From: BNXB01 sp031548005
Lineage (GTDB): Bacteria > Bacteroidota > Bacteroidia > Bacteroidales > Azobacteroidaceae
DNA: 64,000 nucleotides
Direction: 5' to 3'
NCBI GenBank assembly: GCA_031548005.1
Contig: JAVBRK010000073.1
Span: 1-64,000, forward strand
Shown: positions 28,703-36,866 of the stretch, in pieces
Numbering within the stretch: the stretch's first letter is position 1
Layout: every line of letters begins with the position of its first letter
Translations under genes and position numbers: made by a program
The notes under the pieces: model-generated
Databases searched by the model: none
The model's input: the letters and a program-made list of their open reading frames with translations, nothing else
What the model was told of the DNA's origin: nothing

Positions 28703-28735
28703 TTTGATACTTTTCATCAAAAACTCTTAACTTTG
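28703..28735 (+). promoter_or_regulatory. Promoter of the dCMP deaminase/protease operon
   Basis: TTTG at 28703-28706, 21 nt, TAACTTTG at 28728-28735: both Bacteroidetes elements with standard spacing. The ATG follows at 28756. Confidence 0.7.
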
Positions 28736-28755
28736 CGCTCGCAAATTACAACATA

Positions 28756-29196
28756 ATGGATGGTAGCGCAGAGAGTAAACAATTGATACTGGACAAGCGT
28801 TATTTGCGCATGGCACGCATCTGGGCCGAAAATTCTTATTGTCAGCGCCGGAAAGTAGGAGCTCTGATAGTAAAAGATAAAATGATCATTTCAGATGGGT
28901 ATAACGGAACCCCATCCGGCTTTGAAAATAATTGTGAAGACGAGAACAATGTGACAAAGCCTTATGTTTTACATGCTGAAGCCAACGCAATTACTAAAAT
29001 CGCCTGTTCAAACAACAGCAGTAAAGACGCAACTCTGTATGTAACTGCGTCTCCCTGCATCGAATGTGCAAAACTGATCATTCAGGCAGGTATCAGAAGA
29101 ATTGTATATTCCGAAAAGTATCGCCTTGACGAAGGAATTCAATTATTAAAGCGTGCAAACATCGAAGTCGTGTTTGTCGAACTCGACAACGACTGA
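28756..29196 (+). CDS. dCMP deaminase (ComEB-like)
   Basis: 146 residues. Deaminates dCMP to dUMP for dTTP synthesis. Zinc site: HAEANAI (His and catalytic Glu, about 76-82) and TASPCIECAK (PCxxC, about 97-106). DGYNGTPSGFENN is the substrate loop typical of dCMP rather than cytosine deaminases. Precedes the CtpA-type protease by 24 nt, with which it shares a promoter. Confidence 0.93.
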   Translation: MDGSAESKQLILDKRYLRMARIWAENSYCQRRKVGALIVKDKMIISDGYNGTPSGFENNCEDENNVTKPYVLHAEANAITKIACSNNSSKDATLYVTASPCIECAKLIIQAGIRRIVYSEKYRLDEGIQLLKRANIEVVFVELDND

Positions 29197-29220
29197 TGAA
29201 AAAGTTAGTTAAAGAGAGAC

Positions 29221-30903
29221 ATGGCATCAAAAAAAACAATTTGGTGGGTTGTACTAACCATACTGGCCACATTGATTATAGGGTTCATCCTGGGGAATTA
29301 TTCTGCCAGCCATAAAACCTTAGGAAAAAGACTGTTTCTTTCCTCGGGAAACAAAATCAATGTGATCCTCGATATCGTAGAAGAAGAATATGTAGACTCG
29401 GTCGACATGAAAGAGATGGTAGAAGAAGCCATCCCAAAGCTGGTCGGAGAATTGGATCCCCACTCATCTTATATCCCGGTAGAAATGTTGCAAAGCGTCA
29501 ATGAAGAACTGGAAGGACATTTTGGAGGTGTCGGAATTTCTCTCGTGGAGCAAGATGATACGATCATGATTGAAAGCGTTGTTCCCGGAGGGCCTTCAGA
29601 ACAGGCTGGCATTGAAGCCGGCGACAGGCTTTTGAGCATTATGGACAAAACTTTCGTCGGATCTGAAATCGATATCGACTCTGTTAAATATTTACTACGG
29701 GGACCTGTCGATTCCAAGGTCAAGATCGGCATCAAAAAAAAGGCTCTTGACCAGGTCACCAACTACGAAATCATCCGGGGCGAAATTCCCGATCCCACGG
29801 TGCTGACCACATTTGAAATATCCAAAGGAATCGGGATGATCAAAATCCGCAAGTTTTCGCGCACTACCTATAATGAATTTATCCAGGCAATGGCCGAATT
29901 GTCGAACGCCGGATGTAAATCGTTTATTCTGGATCTCCGTGATAATTCCGGAGGCTTTTTCGATGTAGCAGTCAGCATGGCCAATGATTTCCTTCCCCAG
30001 GGAAAAATGATCGTTTATATCAAAGGACGGGCATATCCGACGAAAGAATCAATTGCCAACGGTACCGGATCATTTCAGGACTGCCAGTTGGTCGTGTTGA
30101 TGGATGAGTCTTCGGCATCATCCAGTGAGGTTTTCGCCGGAGCGATTCAGGATAACGACCGGGGATTAATCATCGGTCGACGGTCATATGGGAAAGGGTT
30201 GGTACAAAAGCCGGTTAATTTATCCGACGGATCATCTCTCAGGTTAACCATAGCCCGGTATTATACTCCTGCCGGACGCTGTATACAAAGAAACTACATT
30301 CTTGGAAAGACAAAAGATTATGAACAGGACTGGGTTGACCGGTTTTATCATGGAGAAGCATTTTCTCAGGATAGCATCAAACTCGACAAAAGCCTGAAAT
30401 ATTATACGGCTGCCGGACGAACCGTATACGGTGGAGGAGGTATTATGCCCGACATCTTCGTCCCGAGAGACACAGCCGGGTTAACCACCTATTATATGAA
30501 TCTTGAGAGCCACTATATTTTTTACCGCTACGCTTTTAAATATGTAGATCAACGACGGGAAGAGTTGAAGAAATATAAAAACTACGAGAGCCTCTACTTT
30601 CATCTAAAAACCCAGCCCATTGTAGACGAAGTGGTTCTTTTCGCCAGTCAGCAAGGAGTAAAACCCCGTGTAAACCTGATTGCTAAATCCAGGAAACTGA
30701 TCGAGAACCGAGCCATTGCCTACATTGTAAGTAACGTGTTAGGAAGTGAATGGCTGTACCCGATCGCCATGAAAGAAGATGCTGAAGTACAGAGAGCTAT
30801 CGATGTACTGAAAAAGGGCGAGGCATACCCCGAAATGATCCGGGAGAGAGCCCGTGGCGAACACCTCTCCCCCCCTGCTCTATCGGATAATTCAAATCCG
30901 TAG
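29221..30903 (+). CDS. C-terminal processing protease, S41 family (CtpA-like)
   Basis: 560 residues. One N-terminal membrane helix (about 6-25) anchors it with the bulk in the periplasm. PDZ domain (about 90-180: GVGISLVEQDDTIMIESVVP, AGIEAGDRLLSI), then the S41 catalytic domain with GIGMIKIRKFS, FILDLRDNSGGFFDVAVSMA, the nucleophile Ser in MDESSASSSEVFAGA and the Lys base in GRRSYGKGLVQ; a C-terminal helical extension (about 430-540) is present, as in Bacteroidetes members. Degrades or trims envelope proteins from their C-termini. Confidence 0.93.
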   Translation: MASKKTIWWVVLTILATLIIGFILGNYSASHKTLGKRLFLSSGNKINVILDIVEEEYVDSVDMKEMVEEAIPKLVGELDPHSSYIPVEMLQSVNEELEGHFGGVGISLVEQDDTIMIESVVPGGPSEQAGIEAGDRLLSIMDKTFVGSEIDIDSVKYLLRGPVDSKVKIGIKKKALDQVTNYEIIRGEIPDPTVLTTFEISKGIGMIKIRKFSRTTYNEFIQAMAELSNAGCKSFILDLRDNSGGFFDVAVSMANDFLPQGKMIVYIKGRAYPTKESIANGTGSFQDCQLVVLMDESSASSSEVFAGAIQDNDRGLIIGRRSYGKGLVQKPVNLSDGSSLRLTIARYYTPAGRCIQRNYILGKTKDYEQDWVDRFYHGEAFSQDSIKLDKSLKYYTAAGRTVYGGGGIMPDIFVPRDTAGLTTYYMNLESHYIFYRYAFKYVDQRREELKKYKNYESLYFHLKTQPIVDEVVLFASQQGVKPRVNLIAKSRKLIENRAIAYIVSNVLGSEWLYPIAMKEDAEVQRAIDVLKKGEAYPEMIRERARGEHLSPPALSDNSNP

Positions 30904-30910
30904 TTTCTAT

Positions 30911-31396
30911 TTAAGATTGCTTTGTCGCTATAGTCGGATAATTTCGCACCATCCGATCGTAGGCTATGTAGGTCGCAAATGATTGAATGATGGAATAATC
31001 CATTTTTTCGACATTAAAAATCGGGATAGTCATCAATGAAGCCAACGTAAATATAACGATGGATATGAAATAAATGAGTATCAATAGAAACCGGATTTTT
31101 TTCTGATCTATTGACCGCTCCTGTATATTATTTCTATTTTTAAAAATAAAACGAGCGATAAATAATCCTATTCTATCTCCCCATGTTGTCATAATAACCG
31201 CCGTAACAGAAGAAATAATGTAAACCACTGCCGGCAGGTTAAACTTAAACTTTCCGATTGTTTCCGGAATCAAAATACACAACAGGTAGGAAACAAGTAT
31301 AATAAAAATGTAAACCAAAATAAATAACTGTAAGTTCGAAACAATCGTTTTTATTTCGACCACCCCCCTTTTCAATCTATTGTTATTGAAGCCCAT
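30911..31396 (-). CDS. Hypothetical four-helix membrane protein
   Basis: 161 residues. Four hydrophobic segments at about 22-44, 51-72, 100-122 and a weaker one at 74-88; Lys/Arg-rich loop FKNRNNIQERSIDQKKIR on the cytoplasmic side. I do not recognise a family. It is a single gene, convergent with the protease gene (7 nt between stops) and divergent from the nuo operon. Codon use is AT-richer than its neighbours. Confidence 0.65.
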   Translation of the reverse strand: MGFNNNRLKRGVVEIKTIVSNLQLFILVYIFIILVSYLLCILIPETIGKFKFNLPAVVYIISSVTAVIMTTWGDRIGLFIARFIFKNRNNIQERSIDQKKIRFLLILIYFISIVIFTLASLMTIPIFNVEKMDYSIIQSFATYIAYDRMVRNYPTIATKQS

Positions 31397-31608
31397 CGTT
31401 TATTATTGCAAATAAGACTTTAGCGTACGTATTCGTTAGATTCATTGTTACAAATGTAGTGATTTATTTGACAACAAACATATTTTCAGAGCGGATCAGT
31501 GTGGAAAGGATGAAAAATCAGAGTATGTTAAAATCTGATTTTATGTTAAAATTTATTTTAAGTTTTTTTCTTATTTTAACAAAACGAGGAATTTTTATCC
31601 CTGAAATC

Positions 31609-31640
31609 TTTGTTTGAAAAGTAAATTGTTCTTACTTTTG
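31609..31640 (+). promoter_or_regulatory. Promoter of the nuo operon
   Basis: TTTG at 31609-31612, 20 nt, TACTTTTG at 31633-31640. The transcript would begin near 31647, about 78 nt before nuoA. The upstream part of the 328-nt gap holds two direct repeats of TATGTTAAAAT (near 31526 and 31544). Confidence 0.65.
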
Positions 31641-31724
31641 CGGGCAAAAGAGAGAAAATAAGTCTACCGACACAAAAAACTCTCTGAATTTGTATAATTT
31701 TCATAACAAAAAGATAGCGCTCTT

Positions 31725-32078
31725 ATGAGTAATTCTGCTTTATTTCTGGTTGTACTCATCACAGCCGTGTTTATGGTTGCGGCTGCTTTGCTGATTGCAA
31801 GATGGCTGGCGCCGACTTCCAGCAACCCCCATAAGGGAGATCCGTATGAATGCGGTATTCCTACCCGCGGTACTTCATGGATTCAATTCAGAGTGGGTTA
31901 CTACCTTTTTGCCATTTTGTATCTGGTATTCGATGTAGAAACCGTCCTGCTCTTTCCCTGGGCTGTCACGATGAAAGACCTGGGAACCCAAGGGCTGGTT
32001 TGTATATCGTTCTTTTTAGTTATATTGGCTCTGGGCCTTGCTTACGCCTGGAAGAAAGGAGCTTTGAAATGGAAGTAA
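31725..32078 (+). CDS. nuoA: NADH-quinone oxidoreductase subunit A
   Basis: 117 residues, three membrane helices. Conserved loop GDPYECGIPTRG (quinone-channel Cys) at about 38-49 and helix FDVETVLLFPWAV at about 73-85. First gene of a ten-gene complex I operon; its last 10 nt overlap nuoB. Confidence 0.96.
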   Translation: MSNSALFLVVLITAVFMVAAALLIARWLAPTSSNPHKGDPYECGIPTRGTSWIQFRVGYYLFAILYLVFDVETVLLFPWAVTMKDLGTQGLVCISFFLVILALGLAYAWKKGALKWK

Positions 32079-32701
32079 AAGATATTTACATCAAAAACAT
32101 GAAATACGAGGATTTCAAGGAAAATGAATACCTCGAAGAATATGTTAAAGAATTACGCGACAACGGTGTTAATATATTTATCAGCAAAATCGACGACATC
32201 ATTAATTGGGGACGCTCCAATTCGGTATGGCCGTTGACATTTGCGACCAGTTGCTGTGGGATCGAGTTCATGTGTCTCGGAGCCGCCCGTTACGACTTCT
32301 CCCGGTTCGGATGGGAAGTCACCCGTAATAGTCCGCGTCAGGCAGACGTTGTGTTTGTGTGCGGCACAATCGTACATAAAATGGCTCCGGTACTGAAACG
32401 ACTCTACGACCAGATGGCCGAACCGAAATATGTTATGGCTTTCGGAAGTTGTGCTATCGGAGGAGGTCCTTTCAAGAGTTCATATCATACGGTGATGGGT
32501 GTAGACCAGGTGATTCCGGTAGATGTTTACATTCCCGGATGCCCACCACGCCCGGATGCCATGATTTACGGCATGATGCAGTTGGCAAGAAAAATTAAAA
32601 TGCAGGAATTCTTCCGCCTGCCTTCCCAGCCAGATATGAAACCCTATCAGCAGCAAGAACAAAAAGCATTAAAAGAGGAGGCTACAGATGGAGCAAACTA
32701 A
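32069..32701 (+). CDS. nuoB: NADH-quinone oxidoreductase subunit B
   Basis: 210 residues from ATG 32069 (MEVKDIYIKNM). The frame is open further upstream but only within nuoA. Carries the N2 [4Fe-4S] ligands: FATSCCGIEFMCLG (tandem Cys), FGSCAIGGGPF and YIPGCPPRPDA. N2 is the cluster that reduces quinone. It overlaps nuoA by 10 nt and nuoCD by 14 nt, indicating translational coupling. Confidence 0.97.
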   Translation: MEVKDIYIKNMKYEDFKENEYLEEYVKELRDNGVNIFISKIDDIINWGRSNSVWPLTFATSCCGIEFMCLGAARYDFSRFGWEVTRNSPRQADVVFVCGTIVHKMAPVLKRLYDQMAEPKYVMAFGSCAIGGGPFKSSYHTVMGVDQVIPVDVYIPGCPPRPDAMIYGMMQLARKIKMQEFFRLPSQPDMKPYQQQEQKALKEEATDGAN

Positions 32702-34316
32702 GCAAAAACTCTCTACCCTGAGTTATGTGGCAGTAGAGGAAAATGGAAAAACCCTGAATGTAACCGTTCCGAAAGAAAACCTATACGAAACTGCGGTATT
32801 CCTTCAAAAAAACTGTGGATGTAATTTTCTGATAGACATTATCGGAATGGACTATGGAGACAGTCTGGGAACCATCTGCAACCTTTCGAACACAGAAAAG
32901 CCGGAACTGATAATTGCTCTGAAAACATCGACTGATGACCGTCAGAATCCACTGATCGAATCAATCCATGACTTATGGGACTCGGCTGGTTTGTATGAAC
33001 GCGAAGTGTATGATTTTCTCGGGATCCGTTTCATCAATCATCCCGATATGCGCCGGTTATTCCTGCGTCAGGACTGGAAAGGGCATCCGTTACGCAAAGA
33101 TTACGATGCCAATCCGGAATTAAATCCGGTACCATTGGAAAACGAACGGATCGAAGACATGGAAGCCGTTCCGTCTGTTACCCTGAAAATGGGACAGCCG
33201 GTAGAAACTATCAGCAAACTATTTGAAGACGACGAATACATTGTTAACTTCGGCCCCCAACACCCGGCTACCCACGGTGTACTCCACCTCCGGGTCTCTC
33301 TCGAAGGGGAAGTCGTTAAAAAAATCGACCCGAACTTCGGGTACATCCACCGGGGCATTGAGAAAATGAGTGAAGCCTATACCTATCCTCAGATCCTCCA
33401 CCTTACCGACCGTCTGGATTATCTCTCCGGAACCATCAACCGCCATGCTGTTTGCCTGTGCTGCGAAAAAGCCCTCGAACTGGAAGTTCCTGAAAGAGCC
33501 CATTATATCCGGACCATTTTCGATGAATTAACGCGAATTGCATCCCACTTATTGGGTTGGGGCTGTATGGCCATGGACATGGGTTCGATCACGGCTTTTG
33601 TGTATGGTATGCGCGACCGGGAAAAAATCATGGACATTTTCGAAGAAACTGCCGGAGGCCGCCTGATGGCCAACTACAGTGTGGTCGGAGGTGTTGCCCA
33701 GGATATCCATCCGAATTTCCAACGAAAAGTGAAAGAACTCATCCCGTATATCCGCAAAATGCTCAAGGAACATCACATGCTGTTTACCGGAAACCCGATT
33801 GCCCGGGGCCGGATGGAAGGCGTTGGATACCTGAGCCGGGAACAAGCGATTTCTTTAGGAGCCACAGGTCCCGTTGGCCGGGCATCCGGATGGAGCAACG
33901 ATATCCGGAAAATAGAGCCTTATGCGGCTTACGGAAAGGTCGAATTCAAAGAAATGCTGCGTAAAGAAGGTATGACTTTCGATCGTTATATTATTCGACT
34001 GGATGAAATCGAAGAATCGCTGAAAATCATCGAACAACTGATAGACAACATACCGGAAGGTCCTTTTGCTGCTAAAGCAAAGGCAATTATCCGCCTTCCT
34101 GAAGGAGAATTTTTTCAACGTGTGGAGAATGCACGTGGAGAATTCGATGTGTACATCCATAGTAAAGGAGATAAATCACCCTATCGTATTAAATTCCGTT
34201 CACCATGTCTAACATTAGTCAACTCACTGATTCCTACAACCATAGGATCAAAAGTGGCTGACTTGATTATGATTGGGGCATCGTTGGACTATGTAGTACC
34301 GTGTATTGACCGATAA
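32688..34316 (+). CDS. nuoCD: NADH-quinone oxidoreductase fused subunits C/D
   Basis: 542 residues. NuoC (30-kDa) part at about 1-150 (VYDFLGIRFINHPDMRRLFL), NuoD (49-kDa) part from about 180 to the end (VNFGPQHPATHGVLHL, HRGIEKMSE, TDRLDYLSG, and the final LDYVVPCIDR). The fusion is usual in Bacteroidetes and enterobacteria. The NuoD part forms the quinone site with NuoB. No nuoE, F or G genes follow, so the NADH-oxidising module is absent from this operon. Confidence 0.96.
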   Translation: MEQTKQKLSTLSYVAVEENGKTLNVTVPKENLYETAVFLQKNCGCNFLIDIIGMDYGDSLGTICNLSNTEKPELIIALKTSTDDRQNPLIESIHDLWDSAGLYEREVYDFLGIRFINHPDMRRLFLRQDWKGHPLRKDYDANPELNPVPLENERIEDMEAVPSVTLKMGQPVETISKLFEDDEYIVNFGPQHPATHGVLHLRVSLEGEVVKKIDPNFGYIHRGIEKMSEAYTYPQILHLTDRLDYLSGTINRHAVCLCCEKALELEVPERAHYIRTIFDELTRIASHLLGWGCMAMDMGSITAFVYGMRDREKIMDIFEETAGGRLMANYSVVGGVAQDIHPNFQRKVKELIPYIRKMLKEHHMLFTGNPIARGRMEGVGYLSREQAISLGATGPVGRASGWSNDIRKIEPYAAYGKVEFKEMLRKEGMTFDRYIIRLDEIEESLKIIEQLIDNIPEGPFAAKAKAIIRLPEGEFFQRVENARGEFDVYIHSKGDKSPYRIKFRSPCLTLVNSLIPTTIGSKVADLIMIGASLDYVVPCIDR

Positions 34317-34321
34317 TTAGT

Positions 34322-34372
34322 AATTAATAATGAATGACGAATAAGTCGGATCTATTCTTCATTTTCCATTTA
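34322..34372. repeat. Intergenic palindromic repeat, copy 1
   Basis: Starts AATTAATAATGAATGACGAA (34322-34341) and ends with a TATTCTTCATTTTCC-type arm complementary to it. A second copy is at 36786-36846, with one difference in the 20-nt left arm. It lies between nuoCD and nuoH inside the operon. Confidence 0.6.
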
Positions 34373-34379
34373 TAGCCAT

Positions 34380-35441
34380 ATGTTTGACTTTAGTGTTGTT
34401 ACCAATTGGATAGACCAGTTTCTCCACTCGTGCATGAGCGAAAGCTGGGCGTTATTCGTTGAATTTGTACTTGTAGGCGTTGCGATACTGACTGTTTACG
34501 CGGTACTTGCACTGTTACTGATCTATATAGAACGGAAAGTCTGCGCTTTCTTCCAGTGCCGTATAGGCCCTAACCGGGTCGGTCCCTGGGGGTTGATCCA
34601 AAGTGTCGCCGATATGGTGAAAATTCTGCTGAAAGAGTTGATCAAGATCGACCGCGCCGATCCGTTACTATTCCGGATTGCGTCTTTCTTAGTGATCATC
34701 GCTTCTATCTGCACATTCGGCGCACTACCATTCGATCCCGCCCTGCATGCCATCGACTTTAACATTGGCGTATTCTATTTGTTGGCTGTATCTTCATTGG
34801 GAGTTGTAGGAATTCTGCTTGCCGGTTGGGCCAGTAATAACAAATATACAATGATCGGCGCTATGCGAAGCGGGGCGCAACTGATCAGTTATGAACTTTC
34901 GTGCGGCCTTTCGCTGATGACAATCGTGATCCTCTCGGGAAGCATGCAGTTATCGGAAATCGTTGCCCAACAATCGGAAATGTGGTTTATTTTCAAGGGG
35001 CACATTCCGGCGCTTATCGCTTTTATCATCTATCTGATTGCCAGTCACGCTGAGACAAACCGTGGACCGTTCGACCTTCCGGAAGCTGAATCAGAGCTTA
35101 CAGCAGGGTATCACACCGAATATTCCGGTATCCAGTTCGGATTTTTTTACTTAGCCGAATACCTGAATATGTTCATCGTGGCTGCGATTGCCGCTACCAT
35201 GTTTCTAGGAGGATGGATGCCATTACATATCCCGGGTTGGGAAGGATTCAATCAGGTAATGAATTATATTCCTCCATTTGTATGGTTCTTCGGAAAAACC
35301 TTTTTCTGTGTGTTTCTGGCATTGTGGATTCGTTGGACATTCCCTCGTCTGCGTGTCGACCAACTACTGAACCTTGAATGGAAAATTCTGATGCCATTGT
35401 GTCTGGTAAACATTCTGTTGATGGCATTGTGTGTAATTTAA
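34380..35441 (+). CDS. nuoH: NADH-quinone oxidoreductase subunit H
   Basis: 353 residues, eight membrane helices. Signature loops: IYIERKVCAFFQCRIGPNRV (about 49-68), GPWGLIQSVADMVKILLKE and ETNRGPFDLPEAESELTAGY (about 222-241), which form the quinone chamber entry. Follows the intergenic repeat by 7 nt. Confidence 0.96.
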   Translation: MFDFSVVTNWIDQFLHSCMSESWALFVEFVLVGVAILTVYAVLALLLIYIERKVCAFFQCRIGPNRVGPWGLIQSVADMVKILLKELIKIDRADPLLFRIASFLVIIASICTFGALPFDPALHAIDFNIGVFYLLAVSSLGVVGILLAGWASNNKYTMIGAMRSGAQLISYELSCGLSLMTIVILSGSMQLSEIVAQQSEMWFIFKGHIPALIAFIIYLIASHAETNRGPFDLPEAESELTAGYHTEYSGIQFGFFYLAEYLNMFIVAAIAATMFLGGWMPLHIPGWEGFNQVMNYIPPFVWFFGKTFFCVFLALWIRWTFPRLRVDQLLNLEWKILMPLCLVNILLMALCVI

Positions 35442-35461
35442 CGCTAATCTGAAGAACGAAT

Positions 35462-35944
35462 ATGAATTACATCAAAAATATATTGGTTGGAATTTACCGC
35501 CTGATGCAGGGGATGTATATCACCATGCTGAACTTTGTCCGTCCGAAAGTAACGGAACAATATCCCGAAAACAGGGGAAAAGTATTCCCTCATGAGCGTA
35601 TGCGAGGACAACTGATTATGCCGCATAACGAAAACAACCAGCATAAATGTACGGCTTGTATGATCTGTATGTCGAACTGTCCGAATGGGACCATCCAGAT
35701 CTCTTCAAAGAAAGAAATCGATGAAGAAACCGGAAAAGAAAAGAAAGTGCTCGACCGGTATCTGTATGATCTCGGAAGTTGTACGTTTTGTGCGCTTTGT
35801 ACCATGACCTGTCCGCAAGATGCGATCGAGTGGTCGACCAACTTCGAGCATGCCATGTATACCCGGTCCAAACTGACACAACAACTAAACAGGGAAGGAT
35901 CGTCATTGATGAAAAAAGAGAAAAAAGTAACAACAGAAGAATAA
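35462..35944 (+). CDS. nuoI: NADH-quinone oxidoreductase subunit I
   Basis: 160 residues. Two [4Fe-4S] ferredoxin motifs: CTACMICMSNCPNG (about 61-74) and CTFCALCTMTCPQDA (about 106-120), giving clusters N6a and N6b. With the NADH module missing, this subunit would be where an alternative electron donor docks. Separated from nuoJ by 7 nt. Confidence 0.96.
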   Translation: MNYIKNILVGIYRLMQGMYITMLNFVRPKVTEQYPENRGKVFPHERMRGQLIMPHNENNQHKCTACMICMSNCPNGTIQISSKKEIDEETGKEKKVLDRYLYDLGSCTFCALCTMTCPQDAIEWSTNFEHAMYTRSKLTQQLNREGSSLMKKEKKVTTEE

Positions 35945-35951
35945 AAGCAAT

Positions 35952-36476
35952 ATGGGAGAAACAGCTAATTTAATTATTTTCGGTTGCCTTGCAGCATTCA
36001 TACTGGCCATGTCACTCCTGGCAGTGACTTCCAAAAGAATATTACGTGCAGCAACCTATTTGCTATTCGTGTTGATCGGAACCGCCGGTTTGTATCTTTT
36101 GTTAAACTACCATTTCCTGGCAGCCGTACAGATCTCAGTATATGCCGGAGGGATTGTCGTCCTGTTTATTTTCGCCATCTTCCTGACCAGCAATAAGGGG
36201 GATATGATTGAAGATCACAATAAAAAGAAAATCCTGTACGGTATTGTCGCATCTGTGGCAGGAGCCGCTTTTACCGGATTTATCCTGTTAAAAAACAAGT
36301 TTATCGACTATTCTGCCAACCCGACTATTACCGGTGATCAGGAAATCAATATGAAAGTTATTGGCCGGGCGCTTATGGGAACTGAAAAATACCAATATAT
36401 ATTACCGTTCGAGATTCTGAGTGTGTTATTACTCGCCTGTATCATCGGAGGAATATTGATCGCTCGTAAAAGATAA
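35952..36476 (+). CDS. nuoJ: NADH-quinone oxidoreductase subunit J
   Basis: 174 residues, five membrane helices; conserved LAAVQISVYAGGIVVLFIFA (about 57-76) with the pi-bulge helix, and a long loop before the final helix. Membrane arm subunit of complex I. Confidence 0.95.
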   Translation: MGETANLIIFGCLAAFILAMSLLAVTSKRILRAATYLLFVLIGTAGLYLLLNYHFLAAVQISVYAGGIVVLFIFAIFLTSNKGDMIEDHNKKKILYGIVASVAGAAFTGFILLKNKFIDYSANPTITGDQEINMKVIGRALMGTEKYQYILPFEILSVLLLACIIGGILIARKR

Positions 36477-36482
36477 GGAATT

Positions 36483-36791
36483 ATGATAAAAATGGAATAT
36501 TATCTGATTGTCAGCACCCTGATGTTTTTCATCGGGATCTACGGATTCATCGCAAGGAAAAACATGCTGGCCATCCTGATTTCACTGGAACTGGTATTGA
36601 ATGCCGTAGAAATCAATTTTGCCGTTTTCAACCGGTATTTGTTTCCGGGTAGTTTGGAAGGAATGTTCTTTACCCTGTTCGGAATTGCTATTACCGCCGC
36701 CGAAACGGCCGTTGCCATTGCAATCATTATCAATGTTTACCGGAACATCGGAAACATCAATGTCAGGAATATCAATAAAATGAAAAATTAA
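36483..36791 (+). CDS. nuoK: NADH-quinone oxidoreductase subunit K
   Basis: 102 residues (99 if the second ATG at 36492 is used). Three helices; conserved Glu residues in MLAILISLELVLNAVEINF and ITAAETAVAIAIIINVYR needed for proton transfer. Small MrpC-like antiporter subunit. Confidence 0.95.
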   Translation: MIKMEYYLIVSTLMFFIGIYGFIARKNMLAILISLELVLNAVEINFAVFNRYLFPGSLEGMFFTLFGIAITAAETAVAIAIIINVYRNIGNINVRNINKMKN

Positions 36792-36846
36792 TAATGAATG
36801 ATGAACAATGAAGGTAAGCCAACTCTTATTCTTCATTCTTCATTTC
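36786..36846. repeat. Intergenic palindromic repeat, copy 2
   Basis: AATTAATAATGAATGATGAA (36786-36805), then CTTATTCTTCATTCTTCATT as the complementary arm, between nuoK and nuoL. It matches the copy at 34322-34372 and can fold as a hairpin. It overlaps the last codons of nuoK. Confidence 0.6.
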
Positions 36847-36866
36847 TCGTTCTTCATTAAAGTATT

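Noticed and set aside
33549..33964. Long frames on both strands inside nuoCD
   Set aside because: Shadows of the conserved NuoD coding sequence; no independent similarity.
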